A stretch of DNA of 14,143 nucleotides from the NCBI GenBank assembly GCA_003455235.1, contig DMRT01000183.1, forward strand, positions 1-14,143. The letters run 5' to 3'. This DNA comes from Chitinophagaceae bacterium (lineage in GTDB: Bacteria > Bacteroidota > Bacteroidia > Chitinophagales > Chitinophagaceae). Shown in pieces: positions 6,676 through 13,331 of this stretch (within the stretch, counting starts at the first letter, position 1; the number at the start of each line of letters is the position of its first letter). Below the pieces are notes generated by a model that saw nothing but the letters and a program-made list of their open reading frames with translations, searched no databases and was not told the DNA's origin. Made by a program: the position numbers and the translations under genes.

Positions 6676-8607
6676 TCAGTTGCTGATCACGGAAAGTTCT
6701 GTCCGGCGGTTGAGGGATTTCCCTTTTTCGGTTGAATTATCCGCCACGGGTTTTGAAGCGCCAAAGCCTTTGTAGTTCAGCCGCTGCAGGCTGATGCCTT
6801 TGCCGGCCAGGTAATTCACCACGGTTTCTGCCCGGTTTTTTGAAAGCAGCAGGTTGTCTTTATCCTGTCCCACATTATCCGTATGGCCATCGATCTGTAT
6901 GCGGAGTTTGGGATTCTCGTTCAGCAGCATCACCACCTTGTTGAGTTCTACTGTTGATTCCGGTTTCAGGTCGTACTTCTTTGTTTCAAAAAATATGTTT
7001 TTAAGCACAATGCTGGCGCCTGCTTCGATGGGCTGCAATGGAATGTCCACGGTGAATATGGAATCGCTGTTTGTATCCAGCAGGGAGAAATTGTCTGAGT
7101 AGAATAAATATCCTTTGCGGTTTACATTGAAGCCGTACTCTTTTCCAACAGGCAGGGTCAACAGGTAATTGCCGTCTTCATCGGTTTGAATTTTACTCAC
7201 CGGGTTTCTTGTCTTCACATCGCTTAATTCAACGGCAGAGGGTAATCCGGCTTTTGTTTTTTTATCGTACACCTTTCCTTTTACCCATAGTGTTTTCAGC
7301 GGCCGTACATCTTCTCTCAGCTGGAAGGTATACAGGTCGAGCCCGCCCTTGCTGTCGCTTTTATCGCTGGCATAGTATGCCGTCTTTGCATCTGCTGCAA
7401 TGATCAAAGATCCTTCGTCGTCGATGGTGTTGATGGGATAACCTAAATTCTCTGCCATGGTCCAGCTGCTGTCGTTCACTTTCCGGCTCACATACAGGTC
7501 TGTCATTCCATAGCCGGCGTGGCCATTGCTGTTGAAGTATAACGACCGGTTATCGGCGTGCATGAAGGGACATCCTTCATCGCCGCTGGTGTTTACGGCT
7601 TCACCCATATTCTCCGGCACACTCCATTTTCCGTTTTGCAAACGGTGGGTTACCCAAATGTCTTTTCCGCCAAAGCCACCGGGCCGGTTGCTGGAGAAAT
7701 AAAGATCTTTTTTATCGGGAGAAAGCGAAGGAGATGATTCCCAGAATTCGGTGTTTACAGAAGTTCCCAGGTTGTGCGCTTCGCTCCAGCCAGTGTTGGT
7801 TCTTACGGAATAATAAAGGTCACAGCTTCCTTCGCCTTCGGGATAATTGCATCCGGTGAACACGAGCAGTTGTCCGTCCTGCGAAATATTCTGAGCCCCT
7901 TCGTTCAGGTTGGTGTTTACTTTTCCACCCAATGGTTTTGCATTGCTCCATACTCCGTTCACAAGATCACTCTCATAAAAATCCTCGTCGTTGTTGATGC
8001 GCCTGTTGAAGATCATTTTTTTTCCGTCGATCGTCAACGAAGGAAAATATTCCAGGTCGGCGGTGTTGATATTGCTGCCTAAATTCTGCGGGGCAAAAAC
8101 ATAGTTATTGGCCGGGTGTTTCTTTTCATACGCAACGGCAAACTCATACACCGACTTCCGGTAGCCGGCTGCCTTGATGCTTTGCTGGTTCAGTTTGGGG
8201 TTGGTGAGGAATTCATTTACGGCATCCAGCGCCTGCTGAAACTTTCCCACGCCGGCCAGTGAAATGGAATAGGGAAGCAGGTAGGTTTTTGAATAAACCG
8301 GGTCCATCTTCATGGCTGTTTCAAAGTCGGTAACCGAAGCTTCATAATTTTTCAGCACGGCATATACATTCGACCGGGATAAAAAAACATCCACAAACTT
8401 CGGGTCAAGCATTAATGCTTCGTTCAGGTGCCGGATGGCTTCTGCATATTTTCCATCGGTGGCTTCTTCAATGGCTTGTCCGTAAATTTCACCGGCCTGT
8501 TTATTTACTTTCTCCGGGTCGTACCATTGCGCCCTGGTGATTAAAAAAGAAAAATTAAAAAGGAGGAATGAAAAAAAAAGGCGGAAATAAAATGGACTGT
8601 TTTTCAT
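6676..8607 (-). CDS. PorE-like envelope protein: TPR, PD40 propeller, CRD and OmpA domains
   Basis: A 643-residue exported protein: signal peptide 1-26 (core FFSFLLFNFSFLITRA), TPR-type helical repeats about 35-165, a WD40-like/PD40 beta-propeller about 175-430 (repeated units such as SPSLSPDKKDLYFSSNRPGG and GCPFMHADNRSLYFNSNG), a carboxypeptidase-regulatory-like domain about 440-525, and an OmpA C-terminal peptidoglycan-binding domain about 530-640 with DGHTDNVG (573-580) and NRRTE (633-637). This domain order and length equal PorE of the Porphyromonas T9SS, which links the secretion machine to peptidoglycan. Bacteroidota carry several paralogues of this design, so direct T9SS membership is inferred. 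No lipobox Cys follows the signal sequence, so it would be a soluble periplasmic form rather than a lipoprotein. The gene stands 77 nt after queE and 36 nt before dprA. Confidence 0.92.
   Translation of the reverse strand: MKNSPFYFRLFFSFLLFNFSFLITRAQWYDPEKVNKQAGEIYGQAIEEATDGKYAEAIRHLNEALMLDPKFVDVFLSRSNVYAVLKNYEASVTDFETAMKMDPVYSKTYLLPYSISLAGVGKFQQALDAVNEFLTNPKLNQQSIKAAGYRKSVYEFAVAYEKKHPANNYVFAPQNLGSNINTADLEYFPSLTIDGKKMIFNRRINNDEDFYESDLVNGVWSNAKPLGGKVNTNLNEGAQNISQDGQLLVFTGCNYPEGEGSCDLYYSVRTNTGWSEAHNLGTSVNTEFWESSPSLSPDKKDLYFSSNRPGGFGGKDIWVTHRLQNGKWSVPENMGEAVNTSGDEGCPFMHADNRSLYFNSNGHAGYGMTDLYVSRKVNDSSWTMAENLGYPINTIDDEGSLIIAADAKTAYYASDKSDSKGGLDLYTFQLREDVRPLKTLWVKGKVYDKKTKAGLPSAVELSDVKTRNPVSKIQTDEDGNYLLTLPVGKEYGFNVNRKGYLFYSDNFSLLDTNSDSIFTVDIPLQPIEAGASIVLKNIFFETKKYDLKPESTVELNKVVMLLNENPKLRIQIDGHTDNVGQDKDNLLLSKNRAETVVNYLAGKGISLQRLNYKGFGASKPVADNSTEKGKSLNRRTELSVISN
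8541..8563. repeat. A-rich heptamer-periodic tract inside signal-peptide coding sequence of the PorE-like gene
   Basis: On the coding strand, TTTTTAA, TTTTTCT and TTTTTAA succeed each other with a seven-base period and encode part of the hydrophobic signal core. It resembles the tracts at 3771-3805 and 5507-5531. Confidence 0.5.
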
Positions 8608-8684
8608 TTGTATCGACTGAGGAACGAAGGTAAAACGAAAAGAATGCCGGTTTATTCTTTGCGGGGAAATTATAACAATTCCTT

Positions 8685-9308
8685 TTACGGAACATTAATG
8701 TACTTGTGCAGTTGCAGCGACAGCTCCCATTGCGGGTGCTGCTTGATGTACGCTATGATCAGGGGGGTAACATCCGCAGCTTTATCCCACTCCGGTTGTA
8801 AATAAAGTTTACAGGATGGAGAAACAAGGGCGGCATATTTTTCGGCCCATTCAAAATCGGATTTATTAAATACCACTACTTTTAATTCATTGGCATGCGG
8901 TAAAATTTCCGGCAGCGGTGCTTTGAATTTTTTGGGAGAGAGGCAGATCCAGTTCCAGGAACCGCTTAACGGATGAGCGCCCGAAGTTTCAATATTTGTT
9001 TCAAATCCTTTTGCCTGCAATGCGGTGGTAAGTGCATCGAGGTTGTGCATCAGCGGTTCGCCGCCTGTGATAACAACCAGCTTTGCTGCTGTTGCTGAAA
9101 CAGCCGATAGCAGTTCTTCGATCGTCATCAACGGGTGTTTAGCGGCATCCCAGCTGTCTTTCACATCGCACCACACACAACCCACATCGCAACCGCCGAG
9201 GCGGATGAAGTAAGCCGCTTTGCCCTGGTGGTAACCTTCTCCCTGCAGGGTATAAAAATGTTCCATCACGGGAAGAGCAAGGGTGCCTGTATTTTTTACT
9301 TCGGTCAT
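8685..9308 (-). CDS. queE: 7-carboxy-7-deazaguanine synthase (radical SAM)
   Basis: QueE converts 6-carboxytetrahydropterin to 7-carboxy-7-deazaguanine using S-adenosylmethionine and Mg2+, the ring-contraction step toward queuosine in tRNA. The 207-residue protein shows EHFYTLQGEGYHQGKAAYFIRLGGC, typical of QueE, the radical-SAM cluster motif CX3CX2C at Cys40, Cys44 and Cys47 (GGCDVGCVWCD), the SAM-binding GGEP at 82-85 (VITGGEPLMH), TNIETSGAHPL and CLSPKKFKAP, and a closing YLQPEWDK segment. Length fits the short QueE class. The ATG at 9308 lies 24 nt after the folD stop, so it is likely co-transcribed with folD. Other queuosine genes (folE, queD, queC, queF) are not in the window. Confidence 0.95.
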   Translation of the reverse strand: MTEVKNTGTLALPVMEHFYTLQGEGYHQGKAAYFIRLGGCDVGCVWCDVKDSWDAAKHPLMTIEELLSAVSATAAKLVVITGGEPLMHNLDALTTALQAKGFETNIETSGAHPLSGSWNWICLSPKKFKAPLPEILPHANELKVVVFNKSDFEWAEKYAALVSPSCKLYLQPEWDKAADVTPLIIAYIKQHPQWELSLQLHKYINVP

Positions 9309-9332
9309 GTTGGATGTGTCAGCAAGCGAAGC

Positions 9333-10211
9333 TTACCGGTATTTATTTTCGCAGGCAGTGAATGTATTCATGAGCAAGGCTGCAATGGTCATCAGTCCAA
9401 CGCCGCCCGGAACGGGGGTGATGTAACTGCATTTGGGTGATACGTTCGCAAAGTCAACATCGCCCTTGATGGCGAAGCCGGATTTTTTGCTGGCATCAGG
9501 AACACGGGTGATGCCTACATCAATCACCACAGTGTTTTCTTTTACCATATCTGCTTTTAAGAATTCAGGAATGCCCAATGCGGCCACAATGATATCCGCC
9601 TGCAGACAGATCTCTTTTAATTTTTTTGTGCGGCTGTGACAAACTGTTACCGTGCAGTTTCCCGGGTTGGTATTGCGGCTTAATAAAATACTGATGGGCC
9701 TTCCCACGATGTTGCTGCGGCCGATTACCACGGCGTGTTTGCCGGCCGTTTCAATAGTATAATGTTCCAGCATCAGCATGATGCCATAGGGTGTTGCCGG
9801 AATGAAGGTGGGTAATCCCTGCACCATTTTACCCACACTTACCGGATGAAATCCATCCACGTCTTTGTCCGGGTGAATGATGCTGATGATGGTTTCTTCG
9901 TTGATCTGTTTGGGGAGTGGTAACTGAACCAGGATGCCATCCACATCATCATCGTTGTTCAGTTTTTCAATGGCAGCGATCAGTTCTTTTTCCGAGATGT
10001 CATCAGCAAAACGGATGAGACTGCTTTTGAACCCCACGTCACCGCAGTTCTTGACTTTACTGGCCACATAGGTTTCGCTGGCGCCGTTACTGCCCACCAG
10101 GATGGCGGCGAGGTGTGGTGTTTTTTTGCCTTCTTTCTTAAAGAGGCTAACCTTTTCTTTTACTTTCTCTTTAACGGATTGGGAAACAATCTTACCATCT
10201 AGAATTTGCAT
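9333..10211 (-). CDS. folD: Methylenetetrahydrofolate dehydrogenase / methenyltetrahydrofolate cyclohydrolase
   Basis: FolD interconverts 5,10-methylene-, 5,10-methenyl- and 10-formyl-tetrahydrofolate in the cytoplasm, supplying one-carbon units for purines and initiator formyl-Met. With ATG 10211 the product is 292 residues, the family's usual size. Visible motifs: YVASK with Tyr48 and active-site Lys52, [10 protein letters not shown] (about 93-101), DVDGFHP (about 117-123), ATPYG (about 139-143), the cofactor loop GRSNIVGRP (164-172) and [10 protein letters not shown] (266-275). A start five codons upstream would require GTG and would fall within the promoter -7 box, so the ATG is preferred. 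First gene of a folD-queE unit, divergent from the barrel genes at 10302 onward. Confidence 0.97.
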   Translation of the reverse strand: MQILDGKIVSQSVKEKVKEKVSLFKKEGKKTPHLAAILVGSNGASETYVASKVKNCGDVGFKSSLIRFADDISEKELIAAIEKLNNDDDVDGILVQLPLPKQINEETIISIIHPDKDVDGFHPVSVGKMVQGLPTFIPATPYGIMLMLEHYTIETAGKHAVVIGRSNIVGRPISILLSRNTNPGNCTVTVCHSRTKKLKEICLQADIIVAALGIPEFLKADMVKENTVVIDVGITRVPDASKKSGFAIKGDVDFANVSPKCSYITPVPGGVGLMTIAALLMNTFTACENKYR

Positions 10212-10215
10212 GGGG

Positions 10216-10223
10216 CAAAAATA
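10216..10223 (-). promoter_or_regulatory. Candidate folD -7 promoter box
   Basis: TATTTTTG on the minus strand is an 8/8 match to TAnnTTTG and ends four bases (CCCC) before the folD ATG. No TTTG is found 18-21 nt upstream, so the -33 element is missing or poor. The spacing repeats that seen at guaB. Confidence 0.4.
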
Positions 10224-10280
10224 CACAACTATTGGTTGATTTTCTCCTGCTGCACAGCGGGGGCGGGATTACTTTGCTGC

Positions 10281-10302
10281 TGATTGAATAAGCGATCAAT
10301 CA
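10281..10302 (+). promoter_or_regulatory. Hairpin touching the start codon of the first barrel gene
   Basis: TGATTGA (10281-10287), loop of eight bases, TCAATCA (10296-10302) form a perfect 7-bp stem whose last base is the A of the ATG. It lies in the 90-nt divergent region between folD and the barrel operon. A role in start-site access is inferred; no ribosome-binding site is visible. Confidence 0.35.
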
Positions 10303-11141
10303 TGAAACGATTTTTACTCATCCTGCTGAACGGATTTGGCATAAGTGCCCTGCATGCTCAGTCAGTCCGGTATTCCATGGCACAGCCCTATACCGGTTTA
10401 TCGGCTTACAGCATTCTGCAGAACGACGCAATGTCTTTTACCGGAAATCCCGCTGCGCTGGCTCAAACAACGCATGCAGGCGCCGGCGTTTTTGGCGAAC
10501 GGCGATTTATGCTGAAAGAGAACAGTGCTTACACACTGGGTGCAGCTTTTCCAACCCGGCTGGGCAACTTGGGCCTGCAGCTGAATTATGCCGGCTTTGC
10601 CAATTTTAATGAAATCAATACAGGCCTGGCATACGCAAAGCGGTTGGGTAAATGGGTGGATGTGGGTGCCCAGTTTAATTATTACCGCTACGCCATCCCG
10701 GCGTATGGCAATGCATCCACTTTTCATTTTGCATTGGGCTTATTGCTGCATGTAACGGATAAACTTCATGCGGGCATACATGTTTACAACCCGGTGGGAG
10801 GAAGGCTGGGTAAATCTTCTTCATCCAATCCCAAGCCGGAAAAAATTGCTTCTGCTTATAAAATGGGAATGGGTTATGATGCATCGGATAAATTTTTTAT
10901 TGCAACCGAGGTTGTTAAAGAAGAAGACAAACCGGTTAATGTTGTATGCGGCCTTCAATACCGCTTTGCCAAACAGTTTTTTGCCCGGGCTGGCTTCCTT
11001 AGTGAATCTTCATCTCTTTTTGCCGGCGCCGGCATGAGCTGGAAAAACCTGCGGCTTGATGTTTCAGCAGGATATCACCCCCGGCTGGGATTTTCCCCGG
11101 GCCTGTTGCTGCTGCTGAATTTCAAAAAGAAAGCACAATGA
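10302..11141 (+). CDS. Exported outer-membrane beta-barrel-like protein of unknown function
   Basis: Starting at ATG 10302 (a TTG six codons upstream is less likely because it precedes the signal peptide) the product is 279 residues with signal peptide MKRFLLILLNGFGISALHAQ. The mature part starts with AYSILQNDAMSFTGNPAALAQ, resembling the NPAALA region near the N-terminus of PorV/PorQ-type barrels, and continues with alternating amphipathic strands (LGLQLNYAGFANFNE, WVDVGAQFNYYRYAI, FFARAGFLSESSSLFAGAG, LRLDVSAGYHP) ending LLLLLNFKKKAQ. I recognise an outer-membrane barrel of the general PorV/PorQ style but not a defined family, and assign no transport role. Its TGA overlaps the next ATG (ATGA, 11138-11141), so the two are translationally coupled and may form one envelope complex (inference). 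Confidence 0.85.
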   Translation: MKRFLLILLNGFGISALHAQSVRYSMAQPYTGLSAYSILQNDAMSFTGNPAALAQTTHAGAGVFGERRFMLKENSAYTLGAAFPTRLGNLGLQLNYAGFANFNEINTGLAYAKRLGKWVDVGAQFNYYRYAIPAYGNASTFHFALGLLLHVTDKLHAGIHVYNPVGGRLGKSSSSNPKPEKIASAYKMGMGYDASDKFFIATEVVKEEDKPVNVVCGLQYRFAKQFFARAGFLSESSSLFAGAGMSWKNLRLDVSAGYHPRLGFSPGLLLLLNFKKKAQ

Positions 11142-13033
11142 AAAAAATATTGATTGGAGTGCTTCTTCAACTGTTTTTTTTAAACCTGCATGCGCAGGTG
11201 GAAGAACGGAGCCGGTCTGAACAGCAGCTGGAAAACAATACGGCATCCGCAGCGGATGTGGAAACAGAAGATGATTCGTACCTGCAGGCATGGCAGCATT
11301 TCCTGAAACACCCGGTTGATCTGAATTCGGTTTCTGAAACCACGCTTGCCGAATTGGGAATACTTACTCCCCTGCAGATACAACAGTTTATGATATACCG
11401 CCGCATGGCCGGAAAATTTATTGATGTGCATGAACTGCAGGCCGTGCCGGGCTGGGACCTGCATACCATCCGCCTTATAAAACCATACGTAACAGTTGGC
11501 GTACAAAACAGCCTTGCTACTTCCATGAAGTCGTGGTTAAGAAATGGGGAACATCGTATGTTGCTGCGGGCATCACAGGTACTGGAACGTTCAAAAGGAT
11601 ACCAATCACCGACAGGAGCAGGCAGTAATTTTTATGCCGGTTCACCACAGAAAATAATGTTGCGGTATACATACGCTTATAAAAACTCATTGCAGTTTGG
11701 ACTGCTGGCAGAGAAGGATGCCGGCGAACAATTCTTCCGGGGTAAGCAGAAGTGGGGATTTGATTTTTACTCGGTTCATTTTTTTATCCGCAATAAAGGG
11801 TTGGTACGGTCACTAGCCATCGGCGACTTTACCGTGAACATGGGACAGGGGCTGGTACAATGGCAACGGCTGGCGTTCAGGAAAAGTGCAGAAACCATCA
11901 GCATAAAAAGAGAGTCGGCCGCACTGCAGCCTTATCACTCGGCCGGCGAAATAAATTTTCACCGCGGCGCCGGCGTTACGCTGGGTAGAGGTAATTGGCA
12001 GGCCACGGTATTTATATCGTACCGCAGAACAGATGCAAATCTTGTTGCTGATACATTACCGGGCAATGGCGTGCATGTATCATCACTGCAAACATCCGGC
12101 TACCACCGGACTACCGGGGAGGCGGCTGATAAAGGAATCCAGCGGCAATTGACATGGGGTGCAGCTGTTTCTGTTCAGCTGGGGAAACTGCACCTTGGTG
12201 TTAATGGGATTCAGTACCGGTTCAGCATACCTCTGCTTAAGCAAGCGGAACCATACAACCGGTATGCATTATCGGGTAAAGGGCTTACCAATTTCAGTGT
12301 GGACTATAATTTCAGCTTTCGTAACATCCACTTTTTCGGCGAGGTAGCCTCCACTTCTTCGGTTGATATGGCAGTATTAAGCGGACTGGTGGCCTCGGTT
12401 TCTTCCACTGTAGATATGAGCTTATTATACCGCAGCATTGCCCGGTCATACCAATCTCTTTATTCTTCAGCGTTTACTGAAAATACGACGCCTTCCAATG
12501 AAAGGGGATTTTACGCCGGTGTGCAGATCCGGCCGGCGGCTTACCTGCTGTTGAATGCCTACGTGGATGTGTTCCGGTTTCCCTGGCTGAAATACAGGGT
12601 GGATGCAGCGTCGGAAGGCACTGATCAGCTGCTGCAGCTTACATACCGGCCGGGCAAAAGGCTGGAGATCTATTCGAGATACAGGTCGGAATCAAAAGCT
12701 GTAAATGTGAACCCGGAAGGGCTTCCCCTTCCTGTTGTTCAGAAACAGCCCTTGAAAAGCTGGCGCACACAGCTGAACTACCAGTTGAACAAAGATATTG
12801 TCCTCCGTGGAAGGGCAGAAATGTGCTGGTTTGATAAACGCGGGCCGGTGCCCGAAGAGGGATTTCTGCTTCACCTGGATATTCTTTATAAACCCCTGCT
12901 TAAAAACTACTCCGGCAACCTCCGGTTACAGTATTTTGAAACGGGAGGTTACAGCAGCCGACTGTATGCTTATGAAAACGACGTGCTTTACAGTTATTCT
13001 GTTCCTGTTTTATACGGAAAAGGCTACAGATAG
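11138..13033 (+). CDS. Helix-hairpin-helix outer-membrane barrel protein, cut short by an in-frame TAG
   Basis: The product is 631 residues up to TAG 13031-13033. It has signal peptide MKKILIGVLLQLFFLNLHAQ, an acidic linker, and tandem ComEA-like helix-hairpin-helix motifs (about 61-95, DLNSVSETTLAELGILTP; about 97-118, VHELQAVPGWDLHTI). From about 130 to the end come strands typical of an outer-membrane barrel, e.g. SLAIGDFTVNMGQGLVQW and YNFSFRNIHFFGEVAST. HhH motifs usually bind DNA; here they would be periplasmic. The same frame continues for 52 codons past the TAG to TAA 13190-13192 and ends LQALYKF, the aromatic C-terminal signature of barrels. The TAG therefore looks like a late nonsense mutation, a sequencing error or a suppressed codon. 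None of the other eight complete genes here ends in TAG. Function unknown; coupled to the upstream barrel gene. Confidence 0.88.
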   Translation: MKKILIGVLLQLFFLNLHAQVEERSRSEQQLENNTASAADVETEDDSYLQAWQHFLKHPVDLNSVSETTLAELGILTPLQIQQFMIYRRMAGKFIDVHELQAVPGWDLHTIRLIKPYVTVGVQNSLATSMKSWLRNGEHRMLLRASQVLERSKGYQSPTGAGSNFYAGSPQKIMLRYTYAYKNSLQFGLLAEKDAGEQFFRGKQKWGFDFYSVHFFIRNKGLVRSLAIGDFTVNMGQGLVQWQRLAFRKSAETISIKRESAALQPYHSAGEINFHRGAGVTLGRGNWQATVFISYRRTDANLVADTLPGNGVHVSSLQTSGYHRTTGEAADKGIQRQLTWGAAVSVQLGKLHLGVNGIQYRFSIPLLKQAEPYNRYALSGKGLTNFSVDYNFSFRNIHFFGEVASTSSVDMAVLSGLVASVSSTVDMSLLYRSIARSYQSLYSSAFTENTTPSNERGFYAGVQIRPAAYLLLNAYVDVFRFPWLKYRVDAASEGTDQLLQLTYRPGKRLEIYSRYRSESKAVNVNPEGLPLPVVQKQPLKSWRTQLNYQLNKDIVLRGRAEMCWFDKRGPVPEEGFLLHLDILYKPLLKNYSGNLRLQYFETGGYSSRLYAYENDVLYSYSVPVLYGKGYR

Positions 13034-13192
13034 TATGTAAATCTGAATTATGAAATGGGTAAAAAACTCACTTTTTGGTTCCGGTGGGCACAAACGGTTT
13101 ACCGGGACAAAAGCCTTATTGGAAGCGGGCTGGATGAGATTCAGGCTACTCACAAAACAGAGGTAAAGCTGCAGGCATTGTATAAGTTTTAA
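13034..13192 (+). other. In-frame continuation of the HhH-barrel gene after the TAG
   Basis: The 52 codons read YVNLNYEMGKKLTFWFRWAQ and then TVYRDKSLIGSGLDEIQATH, ending VKLQALYKF before TAA. They contain alternating aromatic and polar residues as in terminal barrel strands and a closing Phe recognised by the BAM complex in such proteins. Read as one gene, 11138-13192 would encode 684 residues with TAG as codon 632, where a Tyr codon (TAT/TAC) is the simplest original. No separate start or ribosome site is visible. Confidence 0.75.
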
Positions 13193-13331
13193 CATTTTTG
13201 GCCTGGGATGCAGCTATTCGTGGTCTATTACTGTCCTATAAAGGAGATAGAAATACGAGGGAATTTAATTTAACATTATTTTGACGTTAAGAAATTATCC
13301 TTATTTTTACACATCATTAAACTCAATCTAA
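13193..13331. other. Intergenic region with promoter, no gene seen
   Basis: These 139 bases separate the barrel operon from the SusC-like gene. The first 80 or so bases contain no convincing terminator hairpin with a U-run and no small coding frame that I can support; the rest is A/T-rich and holds the SusC-type promoter. Confidence 0.5.
13280..13309 (+). promoter_or_regulatory. Promoter of the SusC-like gene (TTTG / TATTTTTA)
   Basis: TTTG (13280-13283), 18 nt, TATTTTTA (13302-13309): a perfect -33 box and 7/8 match to the -7 box TAnnTTTG, with the same spacing as at guaB. The -7 box ends 22 bases before the ATG at 13332, giving a short leader. Confidence 0.6.

Noticed and set aside
9790..9805. 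ATPYG in FolD in place of the more familiar PCTP-type motif
   Set aside because: All active-site motifs are otherwise intact and this variation occurs among FolD proteins, so it does not suggest loss of function.
10212..10226. GTG start five codons upstream for folD
   Set aside because: It overlaps the -7 box, and FolD proteins start close to the MQILDGK sequence.
10284..10301. TTG start six codons upstream of the first barrel gene
   Set aside because: ATG 10302 opens directly into a standard signal peptide; the extension falls in the hairpin.
13031..13033. Genome-wide reassignment of TAG to an amino acid
   Set aside because: Only one internal TAG is seen in the window; a point mutation or sequencing error is far simpler, so this is kept only as a check under the finding.
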